Below the pieces are notes generated by a model. It worked only from the letters and a program-made list of their open reading frames with translations. It had not been told where the DNA came from and made no database searches. A DNA stretch of 64,000 nt from Armillaria gallica (lineage: Eukaryota; Basidiomycota; Agaricomycetes; Agaricales; Physalacriaceae). The stretch spans positions 1,736,001-1,800,000 of the forward strand of contig JBANDB010000002.1 in the NCBI GenBank assembly GCA_037576215.1. Reading direction: 5' to 3'. The translations under genes and the position numbers were made by a program. Positions 33,713 through 44,365 of this stretch are shown piece after piece (positions within the stretch are counted from its first letter, which is position 1; every line of letters begins with the position of its first letter).

Positions 33713-33792
33713 AGACGCAACCCGAAATTTACGTAGAGGAATCTGTGTACACTATGTTCCGAAATACTTGGGGTATGCTCCTCTTCCAACAT

Positions 33793-36051
33793 CTAATAAG
33801 TGCCTTCCTCCACTGCGATCCTGAGCTTTTCCAAACGCTCGTTCGACCTTGGCTCAAAATGGCATTCAAATTCCCCTGGTTTCCTACAATGACAGTCAAG
33901 ACTCCGTTTCGATGCAACTTGCGAGGGATCACTCACAGTAGAGCTAGGTTCCAAATGAATTTGGGGTCCTGCTTCTGTTCTAGACCATTCATGTCGACGG
34001 GATATCTTATATTGTACACAGACAACAAAGTGGCGATATTCATCCACAAGTTGCTCTCCGCGAAGTGCCGACCGGGGCATATCCTGTCAAATGGTAAGTA
34101 CTGGCTTGACTGGCTTGGTCCCTCGCAACATTACCTTCTTCCGTAGCCGAATGCAAAATTGCTCGGATCAGGTATGTCTTTGAACAGCTTATGTCCATCG
34201 GTAAATCTCTCAGGTCTGAACTCGTTGGGCTCAGGAAAGTCATTTTCATCGTGCAAACACAGCCTATAAATGTCATGACCAGACTAGCTTGAAACCGTTG
34301 AAGTATAAAAGTGTGACTTACCATGAGTTTGGAATGATGGTGGAGCCCTTGGGGATGAACATCCCATTATAGACGTCATCTCGCATATTCTTATGTGCGA
34401 AGGCTAGCCGGGATCCGGGAATCAGAGCTGAGAAGACGCCATGTCCACATCGGACACAAGAGACTTACCCATGGGTGCCACCGGCCTCCATCTGGTCCTC
34501 TGTTAGCATTCGTGAAATATCTCGGTGTCAGTCGCTTACCTTGATGTTTCCTTCGCAATAGCGTCTATATAGGGAATGGCTTCACGGTCACTCAGAGTGG
34601 GCAGCCGCTCATTTCCAACTACCCCATCAATATATGCTTGTGCTTTCTTCTGGACTTCAGGGTATCGCATCATTGCCAGTAGGAAGACTTGAAGTGTAAT
34701 CACAGACTACGGTACAACGTTAGCTTGTTAAAGACGCGGTAACAAATCACTTACCGTCACAGTACCACCTGAAAAAACGCGGTTATAATGGTAAACACGA
34801 AGAATTGTCTTGAACGGACCTGAAAAAGCGATGGCAACTGATGCCTGAATCGATCGTTCATTGAAAATTGTTCCGTCCTGATCCTGATAAGTCTCAATTA
34901 AGTGCTTCATCATGGATGGGCCAACTGCGCTCGTTTCCTGTTAATTGCGTTGAGATCTGTCATCGAATCCAATTTTCGTGCTACAGGAATTTACTTACCA
35001 TAGTGTCTTTGGTGAGCTGATACGGGATTTCAAGCATGTCGGTAACGCAATGGTTCAAACGTTTTATGCCATCAGCTAGTTTCTTTCCGAACACGAATAG
35101 AGGAAGCTTCGCCACTTTGATACGTCAATAGCTTTTTGTTATAGATATAGAGTAGACATACGTGCGGGTATGAGGTCGACAATGTGGGTACCGACCGCCG
35201 CATTCATAGATATAGACTCGTCTAAGTCATAAGCCAACTTGAGTAGCATCTCTTTTTTTTCGGGCTCTGCGAGATAAATTGAGTTACGTAGTTAGATATT
35301 GGAAGAAGAAGATAGTTACCGTGGTTTCCAAGGGTAAACCCTAAAATGCTCGATCCAACCGATCTATTTTATCAGATAAGGCCGCGTTCAATACAACGAC
35401 GAAGGGGCACACCTGTTAAGAAGAGCAGCCATATTTTTTGGATCTTTCCCGACGCTGAGGGCAAATACCCGAGCCTCATTTACCAGAAGCTTCTGAAATT
35501 GGTGGAAAAAACTCGTGTTGATGCATTGGTTGAACATCCGACGCTGACGATGCATCTCAGGACCGTAGGTCAGGAGAGGTAGCATCCAATCTACACGTGC
35601 TCTATTGCGAAAGTTGAATCAAGTACCACAGATACTAAGGACAGCACAGCTTACAATTCGGTCACGAATGGGACACTAGGTCTGTCGGAGTATATCACAC
35701 TGCGCTCGTCGAGTAAGTCATGAATTGCAGTACGAGAATTCAGAACAATGATGGATTGTCCGAGAACCTTGAGACCGATGACATCTCCTGAAAGGGAAAA
35801 TGATTCTGGTAAAGGCTTAAAAGGAACTTGGGGTGCAACGGACCGTACACAGGTCGCCAGGATGCGAAGCGCATGTGAAGCATAGACGGATCCACTGACA
35901 AGTCCTTGATATTCCCAAGGATCGACCACAACCAACCGCGTGGACCGGGTGGAAAGTGGGTATTGATAGGTTCATTGGACTTATTCAGGCGATATAAGAA
36001 AAAGGCAAAGGTGCAACCACATATTGTAGCGAGAGCAGGAACAACAGTCAT
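33793..36051 (-). CDS. Cytochrome P450 monooxygenase (P450-1), intact
   Basis: Fourteen exons with 13 short introns (47-65 nt) give an exact 522-codon frame, 521 residues. ATG is at 36051 and stop at 33793. Exons include 35844-36051, 35655-35787, 35413-35601, a 14-nt micro-exon 34755-34768, 34540-34706, 34135-34263, 33937-34083 and 33793-33883. The N-terminus is a membrane anchor followed by the proline hinge FPPGPRGW. Later come K-helix KETSR (ExxR), a PERF-type segment FRPERF and the heme loop FAFGYGRRICPG with the cysteine ligand. The I-helix reads SGGTVT, without the usual acidic residue before Thr. It should be an ER-anchored oxidase. Its place next to a terpene synthase suggests terpene tailoring. 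The exact CYP family is not assigned. Confidence 0.9.
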
Positions 36052-36600
36052 TGTCGGAGCGGTTTAGAGAGTAGACGTGTTGTGTTGATAAGAGCGTTGA
36101 ATTTGAGCGAGGACTGCGAAGTGCCTGAAATGAAGTGGACCACAGACGCTACGTACCTTTTCGCCGGGAATAGGTCGTTTCTAAGTGAGTGACGAAACAC
36201 GTCGCCGTTAATGCCGTCGCGAAAGGTTGGTGAAATATGTCCAATCCCTTAGTGCCATATCTCATCTCATCTCATCATTACACGGCACGGTATCTTCAGG
36301 CACGCCGGACGCAAGGATATCAAAGAGCTAGGCCCATGCTGGAACGCAAGTTCCGCTCGGTGGCGGTGCCTTTTGATTAAGTACGTGTACGTCGGCCCAC
36401 CAGTCCGTACCATGACGTCGCTGTTCGGTTGTCACCGGCTCCTGGACCTGAGCCTCGTTGCTCTTCCCAGTCTGGTCTATCTATCTTACTTTTTCCGTTG
36501 ATATCTGTTAGCAGGCGCACTTCTCTCCGCAGCACCTCATGTTCATGCTTTGATGTACATCCAGTATCTTGTTTTGCGCTTCCAATGTCCGTTAACCTGT
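36052..36600. other. Upstream region of P450-1
   Basis: Promoter side of the minus-strand P450-1 gene. No gene was seen. It contains a short (CTCAT)n-type stretch near 36258-36275. Confidence 0.4.
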
Positions 36601-36610
36601 GTTTCGCTCT

Positions 36611-37163
36611 AAGGTAGGGCTAAAAATGGGTATTAATTAACATCTGTTTATTAACACTGTTATTAACACGTTAATAACAAGTTGATAACAGGGTACCCCA
36701 ACGCACCTTGTGAATAAAGGTGAATAACCGAGCTTGGCCAGGCCTGTGACCGCCGTGCCGTTCCACTCTGCCAGGCACAAAAGTGGTATTCCTTTCTCGT
36801 CACCCTTCACGACACGATCGAACTTGAAAAACATGAATTTCGACACTTCTTCCTCCGAAGCAGATGCGCTTGGGTGCTGCACACAGTTTGCGGAGTTTCC
36901 AATTTGATGAAGTTGTAAACAGCGTCGGCAGACACGTCGAGAGAGACTGAAAAAGGTCAATTGAACCAAAGTACGAGTCGTTTTGGATTTTTTAATCGAC
37001 CTTTCGTTATTAGCTTGTTAGAAAATCCTTTTCTCACCTGTTATTCACATTATTTCGCATGAAATTTATCAACCGTTAATAACCCAGTGAATAAATGTCC
37101 CCTTGCGGCCCGATGTTAAATAACATGTTATTAACAGGACCGGGAATTATTAGCCCTACCGTA
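36611..37163. mobile_element. MITE-like DNA transposon, 553 bp (hAT-like ends)
   Basis: Ends are inverted: GGTAGGGCTAA at 36613 and TTAGCCCTACC at 37150. The flanking sequence TTTCGCTCT is repeated on both sides (36602-36610 and 37164-37172), a 9-bp target duplication if two or three extra terminal bases belong to the element. The interior near both ends is rich in TTATTAAC motifs. A 110-codon minus-strand frame (36637-36969) has no recognised transposase motif. TAGGG-type ends resemble hAT-derived MITEs, which normally make 8-bp duplications, so the superfamily is uncertain. Confidence 0.65.
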
Positions 37164-37588
37164 TTTCGCTCTCCTTGATATGATCTCTCTGCTCCCTGCC
37201 AAGACGCTATCGACAGCCCTCATCTGGCGCTCGTAGCTGCTTTCTCTATCCTCGCCTTAACTCACTCACATCATTTGTCCTGGACAGTGCACCTCATCCG
37301 AAATGCTGTATGGATGGACAGTCTGGTCCTGCCCCTGACGCCGGTACCCCAAGGCGTTGATGACGATGGTTTTCTTTGATGCACAAGCTACGCTTATATA
37401 TCATCTCTTGCCGATGAAACGAACGTTCCTTCTAATGATACATAGATACTAATAGCGATCCTTGAATCCGGTTAGTGTTGCGCTAGGTATACCCTTGTGT
37501 ACTTCTTGTTACGTTTATGCTGACTCGCTTCTCCAGGACTTCCTGCCACCCTTAAGTATCATGCTGATGTTGTTGGTTCTCTTACTTA

Positions 37589-37839
37589 CAGCTGTTTGCA
37601 TACAGCTTGACAGTCAGGGGGGTTTTCGTGGATGATGAAAAGAAGCTCGGACTTCGTCATAAACCGTGTTTTGGGGACTTCAAGCACGCGAAATGGCCTC
37701 CGAGATCACCGAAATGGCCATAAACCACTCACAAACGCGTCATCAAGCCCTTAAACCACGGTTTATGACGAAGTCCAGAAGATCACTCTCTTCTCTCGTG
37801 CAAAACGCCCGCTACTGTCAAGTTGTGTGCAAACAGCTG
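37589..37839. mobile_element. MITE, 251 bp, TA target site (Tc1/mariner-like)
   Basis: Terminal inverted repeats of about 26 bp start CAGCTGTTTGCA on both ends with two or three mismatches. The element is flanked by TA on each side (37587-37588 and 37840-37841). Inside lies a second inverted repeat built on GGACTTCGTCATAAACC. No ORF. Confidence 0.8.
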
Positions 37840-37869
37840 TAACATACCGTGGAATGTGGCAATCACCTT

Positions 37870-38260
37870 CCCGGGATAGATGTGTGAACACACCTTCATC
37901 CCGTTGTTGCTATATGTAAACCCAGAGAATCACCTACCAATACTACAACCCAGTTGTCGGTTTCCTTTTCGATGCTACCATGCTACAATCAGAATCCTCA
38001 ATAGGGATGTTCGACCTTTGCCACGTTACCTGTCCTCTACGGACGTCGAGACTGCATTGTTGATTTTGAGAGTGTTATGCAAAAGAAGGGGTGTGGCCAC
38101 GAGTCAGGAGAATGCCTCTCAGCCGTCCATGTATTGAGCATCACTGCATTTGCTTTGTAATATAGACCTTCCCCCTTCACACAGGTCTCGGACCTGCCAC
38201 GCGGCCCACGCCCCGCGATAGCCCACCACTTCATACAGAGATAGCACACTAGCAAAGCCA
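37870..38260. repeat. Dispersed repeat, copy 1 of 3
   Basis: Related to 56730-57060 (same orientation) and to the right end of the window, 63770-64000 (inverted). Shared tracts include the CTTCATCCCG block and the CTGCATTGTTGATTT block. No conserved frame. Confidence 0.65.
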
Positions 38261-38293
38261 ACTTACGTTCAGTTTAGTAAACAGATATGTGTA

Positions 38294-38569
38294 TCATTTT
38301 CCCGCATTCACAAGAAATGATGTACTACTACTAGCATGTGGATAGTTGACTGGTTCCAAACTCCAAACGGCTAAAAAGCGAGTTATACCAATCAACTTGA
38401 TCCGTGGACCTTGAAATGCGGAGAATTCATTTGTGCGCATCCTATCATCGGGAGGGAGGATGTTTATTCTGATTTTCATGTCCCTGAGAAGGAAGCTAAC
38501 CAGAGTCCGTACTACACATGCTTGTGCTACAGCACCGAACACGAGTCCTGCAGGACTCCCTAGTAGCAT
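38294..38569 (-). CDS. Unrecognised small ORF (91 codons)
   Basis: Minus-strand frame with an ATG start and a hydrophobic N-terminus (MLLGSPAGLVFGAVAQA). It lies between the dispersed repeat and P450-2. No paralogue or domain was recognised and it may be chance. Confidence 0.25.
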   Translation of the reverse strand: MLLGSPAGLVFGAVAQACVVRTLVSFLLRDMKIRINILPPDDRMRTNEFSAFQGPRIKLIGITRFLAVWSLEPVNYPHASSSTSFLVNAGK

Positions 38570-38765
38570 AACTTTTACTCGTGGATCGTGACCCTAGCCT
38601 TCTTGGCAGGGCCTGTCTTGGCATCGTCATCAACGGCGTGATGCGGGACCATTAATTATAGGTTCATTGCTGTTGTCCCGCACAGAAGTCATATTTCATT
38701 CAAAATTTTTATCGGAAGGATATTTATTCACAATATACACCTATGTCGGTAAACTGCCCGTCTAC

Positions 38766-41460
38766 TCATTTATCAGCCAAGAGCTGATTCAGACGATCTT
38801 CAGAGCGAGGCACGAACAAACATTCGAACGGCTCCGGTTTCCTGTGGAAACAATCAGATCCCGCTCCACCATTATGTTGATAGACTTACATCACACCCAT
38901 GTGTGAGAGAATCCTGGGTTCCTTTTGTCCGTCCGGCCTTCGAATGTCAAACACACTAAGAAGGGTAGCAATATTCACCCAGAGTATGTTTTCAGCAAAA
39001 TTTCTCCCGGGGCAGACCCTGAGAATGCGATGTGAGACAAAGTTATAACAACAGAAGCCTTACCGTCTTCCGTATCCAAACGCGAACTGCCTTGGTTCGG
39101 GCGCATCGTTGAGAAGAATTGATCCTGTAGAGTCGCAGAAACGCTCTGGCAAGAAGTTCTCAGGGTCTGGATAATCGCCTGTGTCTTGAAGACATTGCCT
39201 GCAGGTGGCAATTTTATCAGTCGAAGCCTTCAACGAGGATATGTGCATTACCAAGAATTGGGCAAGACTGTCGAACCTTTGGGAATGAAATAGCCTTTGT
39301 AAACGTCGTCTACTGTAGTCCTGTGCGGAAAGGCTAACTCATACGTTTCGTTAACACGGGTAATCTTGGTACTAAAATACGCAACTTACCCAATGGTATC
39401 ACAGGTTTCCATCTACAGCCTTGTAGTCAGCGAGACAATGGAAGAGCTATGTATCGAGGTTCCTACCTAAGAGTCTCCTTCAATATAGCTTCAATATATG
39501 GCAACGACGATCTGTCGTCTAAGGTCGGGAGGCCTTTACTGCCAATCACTGCGTCTATCAAGGCTTGCGCTTTTTGTTGTACGTCGGGATAGCGCATCAT
39601 GGCGAGAACAAATACTTTGAGGGTTTCCGTTCCCTATAATTATAGTGAGTGGCTTCGTCAGTCAGGTCATTAAATGCAAGTTACGCTAATGACTCCTGCT
39701 GAACGAAACAAAGCACATCAATAAGAGAAAGATTGTTTTTGAAGTAGGCAAAAAAAAACATACCTGAGTAGGAAGCAGTAACCACAGCTTTGATAGATTT
39801 TTCGTCCTTGATTGAACCGTCTATTTGTTTATTTTGTTCGACAAGAAGGTGGAACATGGAGGGATCCGAGGACACATTGTTCTCCTGTGTTGGATGTGAA
39901 CAGACTCTTCTCCATCGCAAGAAAATGACTTGCCATATCCTGTTGCTTCATCTCGTACGGGTTATTGAGTAGATTGTGAGCGCATTCCCTTAAGTGGAGC
40001 ACAGCACTCTTTGTCTTGGACCCGAAAAGCGCCAGAGGTAGCGATGCCACTAAGAAGAATAAGCTCCTGAACAGATTCAAGGCACTGTGAAATATTACGA
40101 GAAGGCATTAAATCGACTAGGTGGGTACCAGCGACGCTAGTGCCAAGCGATATTGCTTCTTCGAATGCTTCCGCCATCTCCATTATCTTTTCTCGATCCT
40201 GGTCAGCTGCGGAGAATCATGAACATAACGCAGACTAGTATTACGGACAGACTGACTTTGATTTCCTAAGGTGAATCTCAGAAGAGTTCGGCCAGTCATT
40301 CTATAGCGAGGAGTCAGAAAAGTCTTCCAAAGAGGTCATATCCGGGTGCAACCTTAGAAAAAACTTGTCGAATTCTTGGGAATTAGCCACAAGACGCGAA
40401 GCTAAGATATGAGCTTCTTGTGCGATCATTCCATGGAAATGTCGGGAGAATTCCGTATTGATTGCACGATCAATCATTCGTCGTTGTAAGTGCACAAGCG
40501 ATCGGGAAAGGACGGGCACAAATAGAAAACGTTCCCACGATAGCTCAGAGTAGGACAGTCGGCGAAAAGCGAGATCAATTGATGGCGCAAATAGAATTTC
40601 CCACAGGTCTTTCACATCTGCATAATAACCGATTACCTATATTCATAGGACTCGGAACTGTTTTTGAATATCGAAGGCGTACCTCCAGGACGAAAATTCA
40701 GGGCCTCTAAGTTCTTGGAATTCTTTTCCTCATGATCCGGTGGTTTGAAACAAAATGGTATAAATACAGAAAGATATCGCAAGGAAGGCTGAACGTGAAG
40801 AACGTAAAGGACAAAAAAAATGTCTCCTCGACCTGGAGGGAGAAGAACGAACACATGATGGAAATCGGGCCTAAAAATAGAAGAACCAATGAAAAGCTCA
40901 ACTTATGTAGCCAATCAGAGGGCGACGGAAGCAAGTTCCGATATCCACCTGTTGTATAGTAGATTTCTTGGCCAGAAGGCTGAAGGGGCAGGACCCAATC
41001 CAATCCGACTCTGTGGACACAGATAAGACGGCGAATACAGAAGCAGAGGGAACACCGACAGCTCTCTAAGAAAGGGAAGACAGGGACGATCTGAGTAGAC
41101 AGCACTCTTTCCACCGAGAAGCTCCAGAACTGCACCACGCGAGTTCAACACGATGATCGACTGCCCCGCCACTTTCAGTCCAACGATGTCACCTGGATAC
41201 CGTAAGTTTGCTTGCTTGCACTGCTGTGTTAACGTACCGTAGGTTGATTTCCATTCAGAAAATTGAAGATGGAGCCGTGATGGGTCAATGTTAAAGTCAA
41301 GAATGTTACCTAGAATCGGCCAAGTCCACCCTCGCGGTCCCGGGGGAAAGGAAGCTCGCGCCTTAGAGGCTCGCTGGTAAAAGAAATAGGAAGTAATGAG
41401 GGCAAGAGCAATGATGTATCCGTTCCAATTCTCGGTGGAGAGGCTGAGAAACTGCGCCAT
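38766..41460 (-). pseudogene. Cytochrome P450 (P450-2), paralogue of P450-1, broken by a 469-bp insertion
   Basis: All 14 exons of P450-1 have counterparts here, most with identical lengths (133, 44, 116, 14, 167, 23, 82 nt). ATG is at 41460 and stop at 38766. Exon 3 is split: 40965-41010 (46 nt) and 40353-40495 (143 nt) add up to 189 nt, the P450-1 exon 3 length. The 469 bases between them have no GT-AG ends and shift the frame. Without that insert the frame would encode 519 residues with FPPGPRGW, ExxR as KETLR, FLPERF and FGYGRRVCPG. The I-helix reads AGVIS. Intron 6 has a GC donor (GCAAGT at 39933). Probably a recent tandem duplicate inactivated by insertion, unless the insert is removed by unusual splicing. 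Confidence 0.85.
40496..40964. other. 469-bp insertion in exon 3 of P450-2
   Basis: The sequence is absent from P450-1. It falls between codons equivalent to adjacent codons in the paralogue. No clear terminal inverted repeat, target duplication, poly(A) or splice consensus was found. Origin unknown. Confidence 0.75.
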
Positions 41461-42502
41461 TGCTAGTCAAAGTTAACAGTGCAGTCAAGATGGAGGCGCA
41501 AATAAAAGCTTTGCTCGATTTCGCTGGAACCTATTGCAGCTAATAATGTTTCGGACGCACTCGAAACGCATGCAAGGTCTGGGCGGCCGTCGAGAATGTC
41601 AGGAATCCCTGCTCGTTCGAGTGCCTACAGCTGACAATATATATTCGAAGCATACCCTTTCGTTGTCAGCATTTAGCAGTCAGGGCGAACTGTCTGACCA
41701 TTTCCGATTGTCGCCCGGTGAACAACTGAGTACGAAGGGAGTTCCGCGCATATTCCGTATAACGGCCGTTTAGACGCTGAGCCACTTGTGCGTGGAACAA
41801 TAACTTATAAATTCGTGTGCACTTACCTATACTCCACAACAGCCATACTATCTTCATAGTCTTTTCGTCTGTATCTCAGATTCAACCTAGCCTAGAATAG
41901 ATGTGTACACCGCTGCTCCGTCTTTTCCGCAGGCTCAAGAATATGCCGGAGATTTACATGCTGCATCAGATGGGTATCAATTCATCATTGAAGATCACTA
42001 GTGGCGCGCGCAAGACGTGTTTTCTTGCCGTACCCCGGATTGAAAGGGAAATACTCAACTACGTGGCAGCATGCTTTTGGATGATACTGATTGGCAGAGC
42101 GATACATTATGAGAAATGTTCGGAGAACGCGGCGACCGTAAAAGGGCCCTTGCTGTTCTGATTCATGGAAGTATAGTAGGACTGTAGCCTATGATGAGCG
42201 CAATTCGTGAAAGAGCGACGGCAAATTCCGATCCCGGCTATCCGTAGACCGGGCAGGGCAGGGTAGGAGGGCAGGGCGACAGGGCAGCGTAGACCTGTGA
42301 CCGGTCCCTACATGAGCAAGCGTCGATGGCCCGGATTGGTGGCCTACAACCATTCCTGCCTCTTTGGGACGAGCTTCCATCAGCTGGCAACTCTTCGGCA
42401 ATGCTGTCAAAGGCACGTCGGCATGTCGGAACTGTACACCACTGTCACTGTTCATACAATATCACTGCGTATATCGAAGTACAAATTCTGCTATTCACGT
42501 GT
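41461..42502. other. Intergenic region between P450-2 and terpene synthase
   Basis: About 1 kb with no supported gene. It includes a short GGGCA-rich tandem stretch at about 42248-42290. Confidence 0.45.
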
Positions 42503-43778
42503 CTATGCGACCGCGACCAAACTCTCTGTCTGGTTAAGGTTCGACGGGTGAGTTACGACTTCAATCTCTGCTCCATTGTGTTTTTCCGTCTTGGGCAACA
42601 GCGTTACCCGTCGGTCTTTGCGGAAAGACTCCAGCGAAACGTTTCCTCTGTATCTCGAACTTTCGAGGTGCCAATTGTTCGTCCTAGGATGATTTCAACG
42701 AAATGACTCGGGACTTGGGAATGGTACTTACCCGATAACGAATTTCGCCAAGCTAGAGATGTACGCCTTAATTTGAGAATCGACATTGGGGTCGTCGGTG
42801 CTGGGTGCTTGATTCATCAGCTCCATAAAGGACTCTTCATGCTGGCGGCTATACCCGCTGATGTGGTCCAACGCTTCCTGAGCATCAAAGGAGTACTGCT
42901 TCATGGAGATAATCACCATGTTGCCTCCATGACCTCTCGACTGCTCAATGTTGAACGAGTACACATCCTATACAATGTAGTAAGTCCTCTGTAGGGTAAT
43001 CTGGACAAACTAAGTCTTACATTTGCGATAGCAGCCAACAGAGCAGCTTCGTATCTCATCTTCGCGATGACTGGGTGATCCAGAAGGTTCTCGGGAAACT
43101 TGCATTGCAGTAGTACTGCACCGACGGCCCATTCACCAGCAGCTGTTCGAAGTCGATGCTCAATGAACTCGTCAAAGGTGATATCAAACTGCTTCTTGGC
43201 GGCGTGGAATAATGCTTCCTCGCAGATACCCCGCATCCAAGTCTCCCAGGTTACGGCTAAGGTAGGAAATGCTTCGGGAGCCCTTTTCCTCATTGCTATG
43301 GCCAAACTAGGATGCGGGTCAGCCATAGGTAATCAACAGATCCCTCATTTTACTCACTCCTGCGTCACCTTCAGGAGAGGATTCGCCGGGTCGAGTAGCG
43401 AACTGTCTGGATCACTGAAAACCTGGGTCAGTATCATAAGTTTCGACTGACATCGGTCTCTTACCTGTAAGCGCGACCGAAGGCTTTCGTCTGCTCTAGT
43501 ACGTCTTCCGCTTTGCTACGCTCAAAGTGATCGTCGAAGAGGAAGCTAACAGCAAATAGGTCACTGAGCAATCTCAGCATAACCTCATCACAGTCTGGGT
43601 ACAACATCGAGCAGAGGAGGGTAGCATCGAGCTTGAGCAATGCATATGTCTGCTTCGGGGAGAAGAACCCGCTGTCTTTGACCCAGACGTTGTGGGCTTC
43701 TGATACAGCCTTGTAGTGAGAGCAGAGCGTGCCTTCAACAGGCCAATCTTTCAAGAGGTGGGGCAGCGTAACAAGCAT
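42503..43778 (-). CDS. Class I terpene synthase (sesqui- or diterpene cyclase)
   Basis: Five exons: 43465-43778, 43358-43414, 43021-43306, 42732-42967 and 42503-42683, with introns of 48-53 nt. They splice to exactly 358 codons, 357 residues, a normal size for fungal class I terpene cyclases. The aspartate-rich metal site is DDHFE (residues 82-86). The NSE triad is N219-D-V-Y-S223-F-N-I-E227, interrupted by intron 3. Near the C-terminus is WHLESSRY with the Arg-Tyr pair (308-309) of this family. It should ionise and cyclise a prenyl diphosphate using Mg2+ in the cytosol. The start (ATG at 43778) precedes LPHLLKDWP, the usual first conserved block; an upstream exon is possible. Product and substrate length cannot be read from sequence. 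All catalytic motifs are intact. Confidence 0.9.
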
Positions 43779-44365
43779 ATTGCAGTTTCCATTGGTGCTG
43801 AGTAATGGGTCACTAGTTATGTTGCATTCGTATGCGCGTTTCCGGCTTCTGTGTGATGTCTCTCCAGCTGATGACAAGCTATCTAGATGCATCACAACGA
43901 CCATATACCTCGGTACCAATGATCTCCGCTGCGCAAGAAAGCAATGAGATTCACATTTTCGCTGCATATTCGCTACATACGGGGGAAAACATCGTTACTA
44001 AGATGATCAGGTAGCCCTATCATCGGAAGCATTTCATATACTTCTTTCTACTTTCTACCTCCACACTAGACCCGACTTCTTCGACTGTTCCTGAGGCGGT
44101 GGAACTTGTCCGAAATGCGCGCTCTACGCTACGCCGTCTTCCATGATAACACTATGGCCACGGGTCAAACATAATACGCACACTATACTCGCAGTGTTGC
44201 TAACTCCTTATGAGCTCAGTGAGCCGTTTGGAGATCTTCATCAGTCTTGAGTGCTTCAATATGATCCATATTACAGCATCTTCAGCATATGGGATGCTGA
44301 AGAGTTAATATACCTCACCTCATCTTCCTTCTACTGCTCAATTGCTTCCACCCACAAGTCGCGAT
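43779..44365. promoter_or_regulatory. Divergent promoter region of terpene synthase and prenyl synthase
   Basis: 587 bases between the two divergent start codons suggest co-regulation. An inverted repeat CTTCAGCAT-5 nt-ATGCTGAAG lies at 44280-44302, 64 bases upstream of the prenyl synthase ATG, with a TTAATATA stretch just after it. It could be a binding site for a cluster regulator; no regulator gene is in the window. Confidence 0.5.

Larger units (their letters stand above)
31640..33720 (+). repeat. Repeat unit R1, copy 2 (interrupted by a SINE)
   Basis: Same order of blocks as 15480-16470 with two class I tRNA-like elements (32177-32239, 32546-32608) and one class III element (33653-33712). 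The SINE at 32734-33550 splits this copy; sequence before and after it joins to match the uninterrupted copy near 52040-52090. Confidence 0.7.

Noticed and set aside
36637..36969. Transposase encoded by the 553-bp MITE
   Set aside because: The 110-codon frame shows no hAT dimerisation or catalytic motif. It is more likely chance or a relic.
40496..40964. An AT-AC (U12-type) intron in P450-2
   Set aside because: The 5' end reads ATCTAC rather than the U12 consensus ATATCC, and using AC as the 3' end would remove two codons conserved in the paralogue.
42326..42706. Plus-strand 126-codon ORF overlapping the terpene synthase end
   Set aside because: Antisense shadow of exon 5 and the 3' flank of the terpene synthase.
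43779..43967. Longer N-terminus for the terpene synthase (ATG at 43967)
   Set aside because: The extra 63 residues do not resemble terpene synthase sequence, and the stretch contains a plausible intron end (TTACTCAG). The family alignment begins near LPHLLKDWP.
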